A stretch of DNA of 64,000 nt, taken from NCBI RefSeq assembly GCF_022761035.1, contig NZ_JAKWJP010000003.1, positions 1 to 64,000 on the forward strand, written 5' to 3'. The translations under genes were made by a program, and so were the position numbers. Shown here in pieces: positions 26,417-35,836 of the stretch (position 1 is its first letter; each line of letters opens with the position of its first letter). The DNA is from Microbacterium sp. SS28. GTDB taxonomy: Bacteria > Actinomycetota > Actinomycetes > Actinomycetales > Microbacteriaceae. Below the pieces are notes generated by a model that was given only the letters and a program-made list of their open reading frames with translations, was not told the origin of the DNA and searched no databases.

Positions 26417-27211
26417 GTGTACCAGCTCGCACCCAATATCGAACTCCTCTTCACCGAGGCCGGCGACTACCACGACCGCGTGCGCGCCGCCGCGGCAGCC
26501 GGTTTCACCGCCGTCGAGATGTGGGGGCCGACCGGCGTGGACGCCCCCTCGACGCCGAAGGACCTTCCCGCACTGAAGGCCGCCCTCGAAGAGACCGGCA
26601 CGCAGCTGACGGCGCAGCTCGCCGAGCCCCGCACGCAGTTCATGATCCCGCCGTGGGATCACTCCGAGTTCTTCCGCAAGCTCGACGAGGGCGTCGAGAT
26701 CGCGCACTTCCTCGGCACGCCGCGCATGGTGGTCGGCAGCGGTACCGGGTTCGGCGGCTGGAAGCGCCAGGTGCAGCTCGACAAGCTCATCGAGATCTAC
26801 CAGAAGGCGATCGCGCAGATCGACGGCTCCGGCATCACGCTCGCGCTCGAGCCCGTCAACGTCCGCGTCGACCACCCCGGCTCGCTCCTCGATCGCACGA
26901 GCGAGGCCGTCTACATCGCGCGCGGCGTCGACTCGCCCCACTTCGGCATCCTCTACGACATCTATCACTCGGCCGTCGAGGGCGAGGACATGGCAGCCGA
27001 GCTCGCGAACGCCGGCTCGCTCGTCGCCTACGTGCAGCTCGCCGACACCCCCGGTCGCGGCGAGCCGGGCAGCGGAACGCTCGACTGGGCCGAGCGCCTC
27101 GGAATCCTCCGCGGCGCCGGCTACGACGGCCCGATCGGCCTCGAGTACTACCCGACCGTCGAGTCCGAGGCATCCGTCGCCCTCATCCGCGCAGTGGCGG
27201 CCACGGCGTGA
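26417..27211 (+). CDS. Hydroxypyruvate isomerase-like TIM-barrel protein
   Basis: A 264-aa barrel of the hydroxypyruvate isomerase/sugar-phosphate isomerase superfamily. Putative metal ligands: E in ALEPVN, D in LYDIYH, Q in YVQLAD, E in GLEYYP, the E-D-Q-E pattern of Hyi proteins. The start is GTG 26417 with CCCAGGAG upstream. The end overlaps the GMC gene start (GTGA). Likely isomerises a small keto-sugar or hydroxy-ketone released downstream of C-glycoside oxidation (inference). Confidence 0.8.
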   Translation: MYQLAPNIELLFTEAGDYHDRVRAAAAAGFTAVEMWGPTGVDAPSTPKDLPALKAALEETGTQLTAQLAEPRTQFMIPPWDHSEFFRKLDEGVEIAHFLGTPRMVVGSGTGFGGWKRQVQLDKLIEIYQKAIAQIDGSGITLALEPVNVRVDHPGSLLDRTSEAVYIARGVDSPHFGILYDIYHSAVEGEDMAAELANAGSLVAYVQLADTPGRGEPGSGTLDWAERLGILRGAGYDGPIGLEYYPTVESEASVALIRAVAATA

Positions 27212-28731
27212 GCAGGTATCCCGCCGAAGTCGACGTCGCGATCGTCGGCAGCGGTCCGGCCGGTGCGACGTATGCGCGCATCCTGAGCGAACAGGCTCCG
27301 GATGCCGTCATTGCGATGTTCGAGGTCGGGCCGACCGTCTCGAACCCGCCGGGAGCGCACGTCAAGAACATCGGCGATCCCGACGAGCGGGCCGTTGCAC
27401 AGCTGCGGTCGGAAGGGCCGGCGGCGCACGACGACGGCGACCGGGTGGGCGGCATCGTCAAGACGACGCAGCGCCGCGCACGGCCCGGCACGTTCCTGCT
27501 CGAGCGCGGCTACCAGGTCGACGGCGAGGACGGTCTGCCCGTCGCGGCGATGTCGAGCAACGTCGGCGGGATGGCGGCGCACTGGACAGGCGCCTGCCCA
27601 CGTCCGAACGACAGCGAGCGCATCGACTTCCTCGACGAGGCGGGCGTCTTCGACGACCTTCTGGCGGAGGGCGAACGGCTGCTCGGAGTGACGACCGACG
27701 CCTTCGACAGCTCCCCGCACGCCTCTCTCGTGCGGGGCCGACTGGCTGCGGCCGCGGACGAGGGGCGCGACGACCACGCGAAGGTGCAGCGGATGCCGCT
27801 CGCCGTCCACCGGCGCGACGACGGCCGCCTCGTGTGGTCGGGCTCGGATGTCGTCCTGGGTGACGAGACCCGCGGCAACGAGAACTTCACCCTCTACGAC
27901 GAGTCGCTCGTGACCCGGGTCCTCACCGAGGACGGTCGAGCCGTGGGCGTCGCGGTGACCGACCGGCGCTCAGGGGAGACCCACGAGGTGCGGGCGCGGT
28001 TCGTCGTCGTCGCGGCCGACGCGCTGCGCACGCCGCAGGTGCTGTGGGCATCCGGCATCCGTCCCGATGCGCTCGGGCGATACCTCAACGACCAGGCGCA
28101 GATCGTGTTCGCGGTGCGGATCCGCGACTTCGTCCCCGCCGACGAGAGCGACCCCGCCGCCGCGACGGGACTCAGCGAGTACAGCGGCGTCACGTGGGTG
28201 CCGTTCACTGACGAGCTGCCGTTCCACGGGCAGGTCATGCAGCTCGACGCGTCTCCCGTGAAGCTCGCTGACGATGACCCGGCGGCGCCCGGCTCGATCG
28301 TCGGGCTCGGGCTGTTCTGCGCCAAGGACCTGCAGGCGTCGGACCGCGTCGAGTTCTCGGACGACGAGGTCGACGGATACGGGATGCCGTCGCCGACGGT
28401 GCACTACCGGCTCACGTCTCACGATCACGAGGTGATCGAGCGGGCCAAGGCCGAGATCGTCCGCCTCGGCAAGGCGATCGGCGAACCGCTCGACGACCGG
28501 CCGTTCATGATGCCGCTCGGTGCCTCGCTGCACTACCAGGGCACGACGCGCATGGGCGAGACCGATGACGGCCGGAGCGTGTGCTCACCGGACAGCGAGG
28601 TGTGGGGGACTGCGGGGCTCTTCGTCGCCGGCAACGGCGTGATCCCGACCGCGACGGCGTGCAACCCGACTCTGACGTCGGTCGCGCTCGCCGTCCGCGG
28701 CGCGCGGTCCATCGCCCGCGAGCTCGTCTGA
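27208..28731 (+). CDS. GMC-family FAD oxidoreductase, CarA-like sugar C3 oxidase candidate
   Basis: A 507-aa flavoprotein: Rossmann GSGPAG at about residues 14-19, and the conserved His in LHYQGTTRMG (about 442) with Asn in CNPTLTS (about 486), the His/Asn active-site pair of GMC enzymes and pyranose oxidases. CarA and DgpA-type partners of CGDs oxidise the sugar C3 hydroxyl of C-glycosides so that the C-C bond can be broken. CarA is of this flavin class; DgpA is described as NAD-dependent. The GTG start overlaps the preceding stop. It lies 105 bp before the split CGD operon, strongly suggesting that it supplies keto-C-glycosides to it. Confidence 0.85.
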   Translation: MSRYPAEVDVAIVGSGPAGATYARILSEQAPDAVIAMFEVGPTVSNPPGAHVKNIGDPDERAVAQLRSEGPAAHDDGDRVGGIVKTTQRRARPGTFLLERGYQVDGEDGLPVAAMSSNVGGMAAHWTGACPRPNDSERIDFLDEAGVFDDLLAEGERLLGVTTDAFDSSPHASLVRGRLAAAADEGRDDHAKVQRMPLAVHRRDDGRLVWSGSDVVLGDETRGNENFTLYDESLVTRVLTEDGRAVGVAVTDRRSGETHEVRARFVVVAADALRTPQVLWASGIRPDALGRYLNDQAQIVFAVRIRDFVPADESDPAAATGLSEYSGVTWVPFTDELPFHGQVMQLDASPVKLADDDPAAPGSIVGLGLFCAKDLQASDRVEFSDDEVDGYGMPSPTVHYRLTSHDHEVIERAKAEIVRLGKAIGEPLDDRPFMMPLGASLHYQGTTRMGETDDGRSVCSPDSEVWGTAGLFVAGNGVIPTATACNPTLTSVALAVRGARSIARELV

Positions 28732-28772
28732 GGCGTGCGCCGCGGTCGAAACGCGTCGGCGACAACAAAATG

Positions 28773-28801
28773 TTGCTTATGTCTGATTTAGACATTAGAG
28801 T
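28773..28801 (+). promoter_or_regulatory. Promoter and CGD-regulon operator, site 4 (best match)
   Basis: CTTATGTC (28776-28783), spacer TGATTTA, GACATTAG (28791-28798) form a near-perfect 23-bp inverted repeat (one mismatch between the arms). It overlaps a plausible promoter, -35 TTGCTT (28773-28778), 17-nt spacing, -10 TAGAGT (28796-28801). Binding here should block RNA polymerase, so a repressor is the simpler model. Confidence 0.7.
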
Positions 28802-28836
28802 GTAGAAACAAGGACAAAGTAGTCAAGGAGGCTCCT

Positions 28837-29244
28837 GTGATCCCCGATCGCATCATCGAGCAGGGAACGCTCACGACCGACGGCGCGCGCGCCGCGGTCG
28901 AAGTGCGGCTGCCCTGGTACCGGGCGCTCCCGGCATCCTGCATCGCCGGCGCGACGCTCACCGTCGACGGCGTCGCCGCTCCCGCGGAGTCGCTCCGCTG
29001 GGAGATGAACGGCCGCACCTTCACGTTCGAAGAGCTCGTGCCTGACACCTCGGAATGGTGGTTCCCGACCGACTCCGCCGTGCTCTCGGGCGACATCGCC
29101 CTGGCCGACGACGCGACCGAACACCGGGTCGAGGTCGGCCTCGTCCTGTACATCCCCTACATCGTCATCGGCGCGAACGAGGTGCTCCACATCGAGGAGC
29201 GCGACGCCAAGACGATGACGGCACGGAAGGCGGTGGCGGCATGA
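28837..29244 (+). CDS. C-glycoside deglycosidase beta subunit (DUF6379), copy beta1
   Basis: A 135-aa stand-alone protein of the CGD beta-subunit family: LPWYRALPAS near residue 27, TVDGVAAP, and LYIPYIVIGANEV near 106. In known CGDs the small beta subunit packs on the alpha barrel and helps shape the active site. ATG 28837 follows AAGGAGG. Its stop overlaps the next gene (ATGA), so beta1 and alpha1 (29241) are probably co-translated partners. First gene of a long operon behind the operator at 28773-28801. Confidence 0.85.
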   Translation: MIPDRIIEQGTLTTDGARAAVEVRLPWYRALPASCIAGATLTVDGVAAPAESLRWEMNGRTFTFEELVPDTSEWWFPTDSAVLSGDIALADDATEHRVEVGLVLYIPYIVIGANEVLHIEERDAKTMTARKAVAA

Positions 29245-30347
29245 CCGCCCTCGGTTCGCCCATCCAGGGCGTCACGCTCTACAGCTTCACGCGCGCCTTC
29301 CACGGCCGCGAGTACGACCTCGAGGGTCTCGTCCGCAAGGTCGCGGCCGAGGGCTACGGCCCGGGGCTCGAGATCATCGGCTTCTCGAGCTTCCGCGGCT
29401 TCCCCGCGATCGACGACGCCTACGCGGGTTGGTTCCGCGACCTCATCGCCGAGACGGGCCTGGTCACGACCTCGCTCGCGGTCAACGCGGATGTCGGCAT
29501 CCACCGCGATCGCCTGCTGAACCAGGACGAGCTCATCGACTACATGACGCTGCAGATCAAGGCGGCAGCGAAGCTCGGCTTCCCGATCGCACGCGTGCAG
29601 ATCTCGATCACGCCCGACTCGATGGAGGCGCTCGCGCCGATCGCCGAGGAGCACGGCGTGACTCTCGCGCTCGAGGTGCACGCCGACCAGTACGCGTCGC
29701 ACCCGCGCATCCTCGCGCTCCGCGACCGCTATGAGAAGGTCGGCTCGCCCTTCCTCGGCTTCACGATGGACTGGGGCGCCACCGTTTCGGGCTTCGCCCC
29801 GTCGCTCATCGAGGCGTACCGCCGGCGCGGCGCGTCGGAGGAGCTGCTCGGCAAGGTCGTCGCGCTGTGGGACGAGTTCTACCAGCAGGGTCCGCCCGCC
29901 GACCAGGCCGACCACGGCCAGCGCTTCGGCCGGTTCATCGGCCTCGCGGCGCAGAACGGCCGCCCCGACCTCGGCATCGACTTCGGCATCAACGGCACGG
30001 GCCTGTTCGGCCCCGCGCGCGTCGACGACTGGCTCGAGATCTTCCCGTGGATCAAGCACGTCCACGGCAAGTTCTTCGGCATCGACGAGAACCGCGAAGA
30101 GCCGTCGGTCCCCGTCCGCGATCTCGTCACCCTGCTCGTCGAGAACGGCTACAACGGCGCGATCTCGAGCGAGTACGAGGGCTGGCACTGGAACTACTGG
30201 CAGTCGCCGTTCGAGATCATCCGCGACGAGCAGGCCGTGCAGCGCTCGGCCGCGGAAGCGGCCGGTTCCCGTATGACGACGGATGCCGCATCCGCCCGCG
30301 CGCAGCTCGCGCAGTGGCTCCCGACCACCGAAGGAGTGAATTCATGA
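29241..30347 (+). CDS. C-glycoside deglycosidase alpha-like TIM barrel, copy alpha1
   Basis: A 368-aa sugar-isomerase-type barrel with CGD alpha features: GVTLYSFTRAF at the N-terminus, metal ligand candidates E (ALEVHAD), D (TMDWGA), H (HVHGKFFGID) and E (SSEYEGW). It has an extra C-terminal tail (about 340-368). Start ATG 29241 overlaps the beta1 stop; its own stop overlaps alpha2. Predicted partner is beta1 (28837). It differs from alpha2 in many positions, implying a different aglycone or sugar preference. Confidence 0.85.
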   Translation: MTALGSPIQGVTLYSFTRAFHGREYDLEGLVRKVAAEGYGPGLEIIGFSSFRGFPAIDDAYAGWFRDLIAETGLVTTSLAVNADVGIHRDRLLNQDELIDYMTLQIKAAAKLGFPIARVQISITPDSMEALAPIAEEHGVTLALEVHADQYASHPRILALRDRYEKVGSPFLGFTMDWGATVSGFAPSLIEAYRRRGASEELLGKVVALWDEFYQQGPPADQADHGQRFGRFIGLAAQNGRPDLGIDFGINGTGLFGPARVDDWLEIFPWIKHVHGKFFGIDENREEPSVPVRDLVTLLVENGYNGAISSEYEGWHWNYWQSPFEIIRDEQAVQRSAAEAAGSRMTTDAASARAQLAQWLPTTEGVNS

Positions 30348-31390
30348 CCGCCGACAACGGCATCGCCGGCACGGGCATCAAGCTCGGAACGACGCTGTAC
30401 TCGATGACGAGCGAGTTCGCGGCGGGGCTGTACACGCCCGAGACGCTCATCGCCGCCGTCGCCGAGCACGGGATCGGGCCCGGCGTCGAGTTCAACATCG
30501 CGCAGCTGCTGCGCACGTATCCCGACGTCGACGCCGCCTTCGTGAAGCTCTGGTTCGACTCTCTGGACAAGTACGGGCTCGAGGCGAGCGCCGTCGGCAC
30601 GAACCTCGACATGGGGCGCCGCAAGGATCGCGACATGACGCCCGACGAGGAGCACGAATTCCTCGCGCGTCAGCTGAAGACCGCGCACACGCTGGGATTC
30701 AAGAAGGTCGTCATCCGGTCGCACGGCAAGGAGCTGCTGCGCAGTCTCCTGCCGCTCGCGGAGAAGTACGACCAGAAGCTCGGCTACGAGATCCACGCGC
30801 CGTCGGGGCCGAACAACCCGCAGGTGCTGCAGATGCGCGAGATGTACGACGAGCTGCAGTCCGACCGCCTGGGCTTCACCGCCGACTTCTCGTCGACGAT
30901 GCACTCGCTCTCGCCGACGCTCCTGCGGACCCTCGGGCAGATGGGCATGGACGAGAAGCACTTCTCGGTCATGGACGAGATCTGGCACGAGCCGACCCCG
31001 ATGCACGTGCGCAACCAGAAGTTCGAGGACTACCTCTCGGGCGAAGGAGTCGATCCGCTCACCTTCGGCCCGTTCACGCGTCTCGCGTTCAACATGCACG
31101 GACTCGTGCCGCCCGAGGAGTGGCTCGACATCATGCCGCAGATCTTCCACGTGCACGCGAAGTTCTACGACATCGGCGCCGACGGCGAAGAGCCCGCGAT
31201 GGACATCCCGCGCATCGTGCGCCAGTTCGTCGAGGGCGGTTACCAGGGGTACCTCTCGAGCGAGTGGGAGGGTCACGCCTTCTCCGACCTCGGCGAGTCC
31301 GACCCCATCGACCTCGTGAAGAAGCAGCACGTGCTCATGACGCGTGCCATCGAGGACACCGTCGCCGCGAGGGAGGCAACACGTGTCTGA
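30344..31390 (+). CDS. C-glycoside deglycosidase alpha-like TIM barrel, copy alpha2
   Basis: A 348-aa barrel strongly resembling the alpha half of the fusion at 8455. Shared segments include NLDMGRRKDRDMTPDEE, YEIHAP, DFSSTMHS, FNMHG and HVHAKFYDI, followed by SSEWEGH. Metal ligands E, D, H, E are all present. The ATG at 30344 overlaps the alpha1 stop and follows GAAGGAG. Because the fusion joins an alpha2-like to a beta2-like domain, the likely partner is beta2 at 32175 rather than beta1. Predicted to cleave the keto-sugar C-C bond. Confidence 0.87.
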   Translation: MTADNGIAGTGIKLGTTLYSMTSEFAAGLYTPETLIAAVAEHGIGPGVEFNIAQLLRTYPDVDAAFVKLWFDSLDKYGLEASAVGTNLDMGRRKDRDMTPDEEHEFLARQLKTAHTLGFKKVVIRSHGKELLRSLLPLAEKYDQKLGYEIHAPSGPNNPQVLQMREMYDELQSDRLGFTADFSSTMHSLSPTLLRTLGQMGMDEKHFSVMDEIWHEPTPMHVRNQKFEDYLSGEGVDPLTFGPFTRLAFNMHGLVPPEEWLDIMPQIFHVHAKFYDIGADGEEPAMDIPRIVRQFVEGGYQGYLSSEWEGHAFSDLGESDPIDLVKKQHVLMTRAIEDTVAAREATRV

Positions 31391-32165
31391 CACCGTCGCG
31401 GATCTCTCGATCGCCGACCTCGTCGCCGAGGTCTCGCGCCTGCGCGAAGACGTCGCCGCGGCGCAGGCGCTCGCCCGTCGAGCATCCGATCGCGGCGAGG
31501 TCGAGAACCTCTTCAGCCGCTACATGTATCTGCACAACGCGTTCCAGGACGAGCAGATCATCCCGCTCTGGGTCGCGCCCGGCACGGACGGCATCCGCGC
31601 GCGCTACACGAACGCGGGGCAGTACACGACGTGGGAGAGCGTCGTCCGCTATCACCGCGGCCGGCCGGCTCCCGTGGGCAAGCTCATCCTCCACGCCACC
31701 ACGACTCCCGTCATCGAGGTCGCCGCCGACGGCGAGACCGCGAAGGGCGTCTGGCTCATGGCCGGCACGGAGTCGGGCCTGACCGATCCCGAGGTCGCCA
31801 AGGCGTTCCCCGACATGTACTCGCCCGACGAGGTGCAGGGCAAGAAGGTCTGGGCGCACTGGGTCTGGTGCAAGTACGCGATCGACTTCCTGCGCCAGGA
31901 CGGCGAGTGGAAGATCTGGAAGTTCCGCTGCTACGAACTGGCCCGCGCACCGTTCGAAGAGAACTGGGTCAGCTTCGGCGAGAAGAACCAGGGCGCCTTC
32001 GACCTCGACCTCATGTACTTCGGCGACGACGGCAAGCCCGTCTTCATGCCCCCTGCCGACGAGCCCGCGCCGAGTGAGAACCACCCGTACAGCCCCTCGA
32101 CGGTCCAGAAGCTCGAGCCGGTGCCGCCGGTCGCGCACGACACGTTCACCGACACCTTCGCGTAA
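31383..32165 (+). CDS. SnoaL/NTF2-like protein, long form
   Basis: A 260-aa protein with a predicted coiled N-terminal helix (about 8-35) and an NTF2-like cone with FSRYMYLHNAFQDEQ and WVWCKYAIDF. The tail (about 200-260) is Pro-rich. It lies between alpha2 and beta2, overlapping alpha2 by eight bases (GTG 31383), and ends 9 bp before beta2. Similar NTF2-like genes are found near aromatic-compound catabolic enzymes. A role on aglycone or oxidised glycoside is plausible but unproven. Unusually long for a single NTF2 domain. Confidence 0.75.
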   Translation: MSDTVADLSIADLVAEVSRLREDVAAAQALARRASDRGEVENLFSRYMYLHNAFQDEQIIPLWVAPGTDGIRARYTNAGQYTTWESVVRYHRGRPAPVGKLILHATTTPVIEVAADGETAKGVWLMAGTESGLTDPEVAKAFPDMYSPDEVQGKKVWAHWVWCKYAIDFLRQDGEWKIWKFRCYELARAPFEENWVSFGEKNQGAFDLDLMYFGDDGKPVFMPPADEPAPSENHPYSPSTVQKLEPVPPVAHDTFTDTFA

Positions 32166-32174
32166 GGAAGCGCC

Positions 32175-32591
32175 ATGGCCACCCACAACTCCCTCTTCTC
32201 CGAGAAGGACGTCCGTCGCACCGAGAGCGGCGTCGCCGTCTCCGTGCAGCTCCCCTGGTACCGCAGCCTCTGGCTGTCGGCGGTCGACGGCGTCGCCGCG
32301 ACCGTCAACGGCGAAGCGATCCCCACAGATCGACTCCGCTTCGAGCTGGAAGGACGCAGCTACCGGGTCGAGGAGCTGCCCGAGCAGTCCGACACCCTGT
32401 GGTTCGTCGCGGACCGGCCCGACGTCGTGATCGACCTCGGCCGCTCGCCCGAGCCCGGCGAGAAGCTCACGATCGAGGTCGTGCTGACGATGCGCCTGCT
32501 CTACATGCAGATCATGCCCGGCGTCGACGGCGGCCCCGGTCGCTACGTGACCAACCGCGTCCCGGTCGAGCGCGAGGTCGTGCTGGCATGA
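32175..32591 (+). CDS. C-glycoside deglycosidase beta subunit (DUF6379), copy beta2
   Basis: A 138-aa stand-alone beta subunit with LPWYRSLWLS (about 30) and YMQIMPGVDGGPG (about 110), both nearly identical to the N-terminal half of the fusion at 8455. Likely partner of alpha2 (30344). ATG 32175 follows GGAAGCGCC. The last codon overlaps the Gfo/Idh start, so it is coupled to the sugar-processing genes. Confidence 0.87.
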   Translation: MATHNSLFSEKDVRRTESGVAVSVQLPWYRSLWLSAVDGVAATVNGEAIPTDRLRFELEGRSYRVEELPEQSDTLWFVADRPDVVIDLGRSPEPGEKLTIEVVLTMRLLYMQIMPGVDGGPGRYVTNRVPVEREVVLA

Positions 32592-33787
32592 CCGCCGGAT
32601 CCACGCGGCCCCTCCGGGTCGCGATGATCGGGTACGGCTTCATGGGGGCCACCCACTCGGTCGGGTGGCGCCAGGCGCCGCGCATGTTCGACCTGCCGGC
32701 TGCCGTCGAGATGGCGGTGATCGTCGGTCGCAACGCGGATGCCGTGGCCGCCGCCGGTGCGAAATGGGGCTGGGCGGAGTCGGCGACCGACTGGCGCGAG
32801 GTCATCGCGCGCGACGACATCGACATCGTCGACATCGTGACCCCCGGCGACTCGCACGCCGAGATCGCGATCGCGGCGCTCGACGCCGGCAAGCACGTGC
32901 TCGTCGAGAAGCCGCTCGCGAACACCGTCGAAGAGGCGGAGGCGATGACGGATGCCGCGTCCCGCGCCGCCGAGCGCGGGGTGCGGTCGATGGTCGGGTT
33001 CACCTACCGTCGGGTTCCCGCGGTCACATTCCTGCGCGACCTCATCGCAGAGGGCGTCGTCGGCACCGTGCAGCAGGTGCGCGCCGCGTACCGGCAGGAC
33101 TGGCTCGTCGATCCCGCGATGCCGCTCGCGTGGCGACTGCAGAAGGAGCACGCCGGGTCGGGGGCGCTGGGCGACATCGGCGCGCACATCATCGACATGA
33201 CGCAGTTCGTCACCGGGCAGACGGTCGACGCGGTCTCCGGCACGACCGACACGATCGTCAAGGAGCGGCCGCTCCTCGGTTCCGGTTCGGGCCTCGCGGG
33301 CACGGCGGGCGAGGGCTTCGGCGAAGTCACTGTCGACGACGTCGCGCTCTTCACCGGCCGGCTGTCGGACGGCGCTCTCGTCTCGTTCGAGGCCACCCGC
33401 TTCGCGACGGGGCGCAAGAACGCCCTCACGATCGAGGTCTCCGGCGACAAGGGCGCGCTCGCGTTCGACCTCGAAGACCTCAACAGCCTGCAGTTCTACG
33501 ACCGCACCACCCCCGGCGACCGCCAGGGCTTCACGAAGATCCTGGTCACCGAGGCGCAGCACCCGTATGTCGGCGCATGGTGGCCCGCCGGTCACATGCT
33601 CGGCTACGAGCACGGCTTCAGCCACCAGGTCGTCGACCTGGTGACCGCGATCGCCGAGGGCACCGATCCGCACCCGACCTTCGCCGAAGGCCTCTCGGTG
33701 CAGCGCGTGCTCGACGCCGTGGAGCGGTCGAGCGAGAACGATTCCGCCTGGATCCGCACCGCCGCGGGCGTCCCGGCATCCGTCTGA
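32588..33787 (+). CDS. Gfo/Idh/MocA family oxidoreductase, copy 1
   Basis: A 399-aa NAD(P)-dependent sugar oxidoreductase: Rossmann segment MIGYGFMG (about 13-20), the family EKP motif in LVEKPLAN (about 103), and the substrate-domain pattern [14 protein letters not shown] (about 190). Members oxidise or reduce sugar hydroxyl/keto groups. In this context it could reduce or re-oxidise the keto-sugar released by CGD. The ATG at 32588 overlaps beta2. It is the first half of a gene pair duplicated at 44404-46597. Second gene of the pair follows after 24 bp. Confidence 0.85.
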   Translation: MTAGSTRPLRVAMIGYGFMGATHSVGWRQAPRMFDLPAAVEMAVIVGRNADAVAAAGAKWGWAESATDWREVIARDDIDIVDIVTPGDSHAEIAIAALDAGKHVLVEKPLANTVEEAEAMTDAASRAAERGVRSMVGFTYRRVPAVTFLRDLIAEGVVGTVQQVRAAYRQDWLVDPAMPLAWRLQKEHAGSGALGDIGAHIIDMTQFVTGQTVDAVSGTTDTIVKERPLLGSGSGLAGTAGEGFGEVTVDDVALFTGRLSDGALVSFEATRFATGRKNALTIEVSGDKGALAFDLEDLNSLQFYDRTTPGDRQGFTKILVTEAQHPYVGAWWPAGHMLGYEHGFSHQVVDLVTAIAEGTDPHPTFAEGLSVQRVLDAVERSSENDSAWIRTAAGVPASV

Positions 33788-33811
33788 AGAAATCTCCCGA
33801 AGGAAACAGCC

Positions 33812-34813
33812 ATGGCACGTCCTGTCACCCTGTTCACCGGCCAGTGGGCCGATCTGCCGTTCGAAGAGGTGGCGCGACTCGCGGGCGAGTGGGGCTACGA
33901 CGGCCTCGAGATCGCCTGCTGGGGCGACCACCTCGACGTCTCGCGGTGGGATGACGCCGAGTACGTGCAGAGCCGGCTCGACATCCTCGAACGCAACGGA
34001 TTGGCTGTGCACGCGATCTCGAACCACCTCACCGGCCAGGCCGTCTGCGACGACCCGATCGATGACCGCCACCGCGACATCCTGTCCGATCGCGTGTGGG
34101 GCGACGGCGATCCCGAAGGCGTGCGCCAGCGTGCGGCGGAAGACCTCAAGAACACGGCCCGCATCGCCGCGAAGCTCGGGGTGAAGACCGTCAACGGCTT
34201 CTCGGGCTCGTCGATCTGGAAGGCCGTCGCGATGTTCCCGCCGGCCTCCGAGGAGTTCATCGCGCGCGGCTATCAGGACTTCGCCGACCGCTTCAATCCG
34301 ATCCTCGACGTGTTCGAAGAGGTCGGCGTGCGGTTCGCGCTCGAGGTGCACCCCTCCGAGATCGCCTACGACTACTGGACCGCGAAAGACACGCTCGACG
34401 CGATCGGACACCGCAAGAGCTTCGGGTTCAACTTCGACCCGTCGCACTTCGTCTGGCAGCAGCTGGACTACATCGCGTTCGTGCTGGATTTCGCCGAGCG
34501 CATCTTCCACGTCCACGTGAAGGAATCCACCACGAACCTGGACGGCCGCAACGGCGTGCTCGGGTCGCACCGGCCGTGGGCCGACCCGCGCCGTGGATGG
34601 ACGTTCGTCTCGACCGGCCATGGGGCTGTCCGGTGGGAGCCGCTCTTCCGTGCCCTCAACGCGATCGGCTACGAGGGTCCGACGAGCGTCGAGTGGGAGG
34701 ACGCGGGGATGGACCGCCTCGTGGGCGCACCCGAGGCGCTCGCGTTCGTGCGGAGGCTCGCCGACATCACCCCGCCGGCCGCCGCCTTCGACGCGGCGTT
34801 CAGCACCAAGTAG
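33812..34813 (+). CDS. Sugar-phosphate isomerase/epimerase-like TIM barrel, copy 1
   Basis: A 333-aa xylose-isomerase-like barrel. Putative metal ligands E (ALEVHPSE), D (NFDPSHF), H (HVHVKES) and E (SVEWED). Opening [21 protein letters not shown]. It sits behind the Gfo/Idh gene in a pair that recurs at 44404-46597. Such barrels isomerise or epimerise sugars; the pairing with an NAD(P) oxidoreductase suggests they process one keto-sugar in series. RBS GAAGGA precedes ATG 33812. Confidence 0.85.
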   Translation: MARPVTLFTGQWADLPFEEVARLAGEWGYDGLEIACWGDHLDVSRWDDAEYVQSRLDILERNGLAVHAISNHLTGQAVCDDPIDDRHRDILSDRVWGDGDPEGVRQRAAEDLKNTARIAAKLGVKTVNGFSGSSIWKAVAMFPPASEEFIARGYQDFADRFNPILDVFEEVGVRFALEVHPSEIAYDYWTAKDTLDAIGHRKSFGFNFDPSHFVWQQLDYIAFVLDFAERIFHVHVKESTTNLDGRNGVLGSHRPWADPRRGWTFVSTGHGAVRWEPLFRALNAIGYEGPTSVEWEDAGMDRLVGAPEALAFVRRLADITPPAAAFDAAFSTK

Positions 34814-34864
34814 ACCGTTCGCCGCGCGCACGGCAGACCCGCTCCACAGGAAGCAGACACCGCG

Positions 34865-35836
34865 ATGACGACGCCCAGCGCCGAGCCCCGCCAGATCAAG
34901 TGGAGCTATATGGACCATTGGCGCAGCCAGGGTCCCGCCGGTCCCATCGACCAATGGCAGTCCCGGCTCGCGATGACGCGCTTCCTGCGCCAGGTCGCGG
35001 CCGTCGGATTCGATGCCATCGACACGTTCGACTTCCGCTTCTGGCAGATCCTCGAGCAGTACGGCTCGGTGGCGAACTACCAGGAGTTCGTGCAGGAGCA
35101 GGGTCTCGAGCGGATCGTCAACACGTTCCACGGCGTGTACTACACCCCCGACCGCTACGCGCCGGAGGTGCCGGCGACCCACCCGACGATCCTCGACGAC
35201 TTCAAGCTCACGATGGACCGCTGGTCCGGCATCCAGCTCGACAACATCATCGTCATGCCGGGATCCCGGTACTTCGACGAGGTCGGCGTCTCGGACGACG
35301 GTCTCAAGCATGCGGCCGATGTCTGGGCGGAAGTGGGCGAGATCACGCAGCACTATGGGGTCAACCTCACCTGCCATCACGAGTTCTACGGCGGCATCCG
35401 CACCCGCGCGCAGATCGACACGTTCTACGAGTACGCCGACCCGCGGTACGTGAAGTTCTTCGTCGACACCGCGCAGCACTGCATCGCGGATGTCGACCCG
35501 GTCGATGTCTACGAGGCGCACCATGAGCGCGTGACGGGCTTCCACTTCAAGGACACGCGCACGAAGGACGTCAACGACGACTACCGACTGTGGCCGGATG
35601 CCGAGCTCTCGGCCGTGACGACCGAGAAGTGGTTCTACGAGATGGGGACGGCCGAGGGCCTCGTCGACTTCGAGTCGATGATGCGCTCGGTACGCGATCA
35701 CGGCTACACGGGCTGGATCAGCGTCGAGCACGACAAGGCCGACAAGCTGGGCGGCGACTACTCCGAGAGCACGGCCATCGCGCGGTGGTACGCGAAGAAC
35801 GTGCTCGACGGCATCCACGGGGAGGGCGCGAAATGA
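34865..35836 (+). CDS. Sugar isomerase/epimerase-like TIM barrel (variant 2)
   Basis: A 323-aa barrel distantly related to its neighbours: opening IKWSYMDHWRSQ, ligand-region segments NLTCHHEFYGG, FFVDTAQHC, FHFKDT and SVEHDKA. Compared with the family the fourth ligand Glu is kept (SVEHD) and the first region carries HHE. It overlaps the next barrel gene (ATGA). Part of the 28837-38686 operon. No specific substrate recognised. Confidence 0.8.
   Translation: MTTPSAEPRQIKWSYMDHWRSQGPAGPIDQWQSRLAMTRFLRQVAAVGFDAIDTFDFRFWQILEQYGSVANYQEFVQEQGLERIVNTFHGVYYTPDRYAPEVPATHPTILDDFKLTMDRWSGIQLDNIIVMPGSRYFDEVGVSDDGLKHAADVWAEVGEITQHYGVNLTCHHEFYGGIRTRAQIDTFYEYADPRYVKFFVDTAQHCIADVDPVDVYEAHHERVTGFHFKDTRTKDVNDDYRLWPDAELSAVTTEKWFYEMGTAEGLVDFESMMRSVRDHGYTGWISVEHDKADKLGGDYSESTAIARWYAKNVLDGIHGEGAK

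Noticed and set aside
27208-28731. Choline dehydrogenase or cholesterol oxidase
   Set aside because: It is a GMC enzyme, but operon context with CGD subunits, sugar importers and isomerases fits a CarA/pyranose-oxidase-like role better.
32543-35818. A 1091-codon open frame on the minus strand opposite the Gfo/Idh and barrel genes
   Set aside because: It is antisense to well-supported genes, its translation is rich in Arg/Asp/Val repeats typical of high-GC shadow frames, and it has no recognisable domain.
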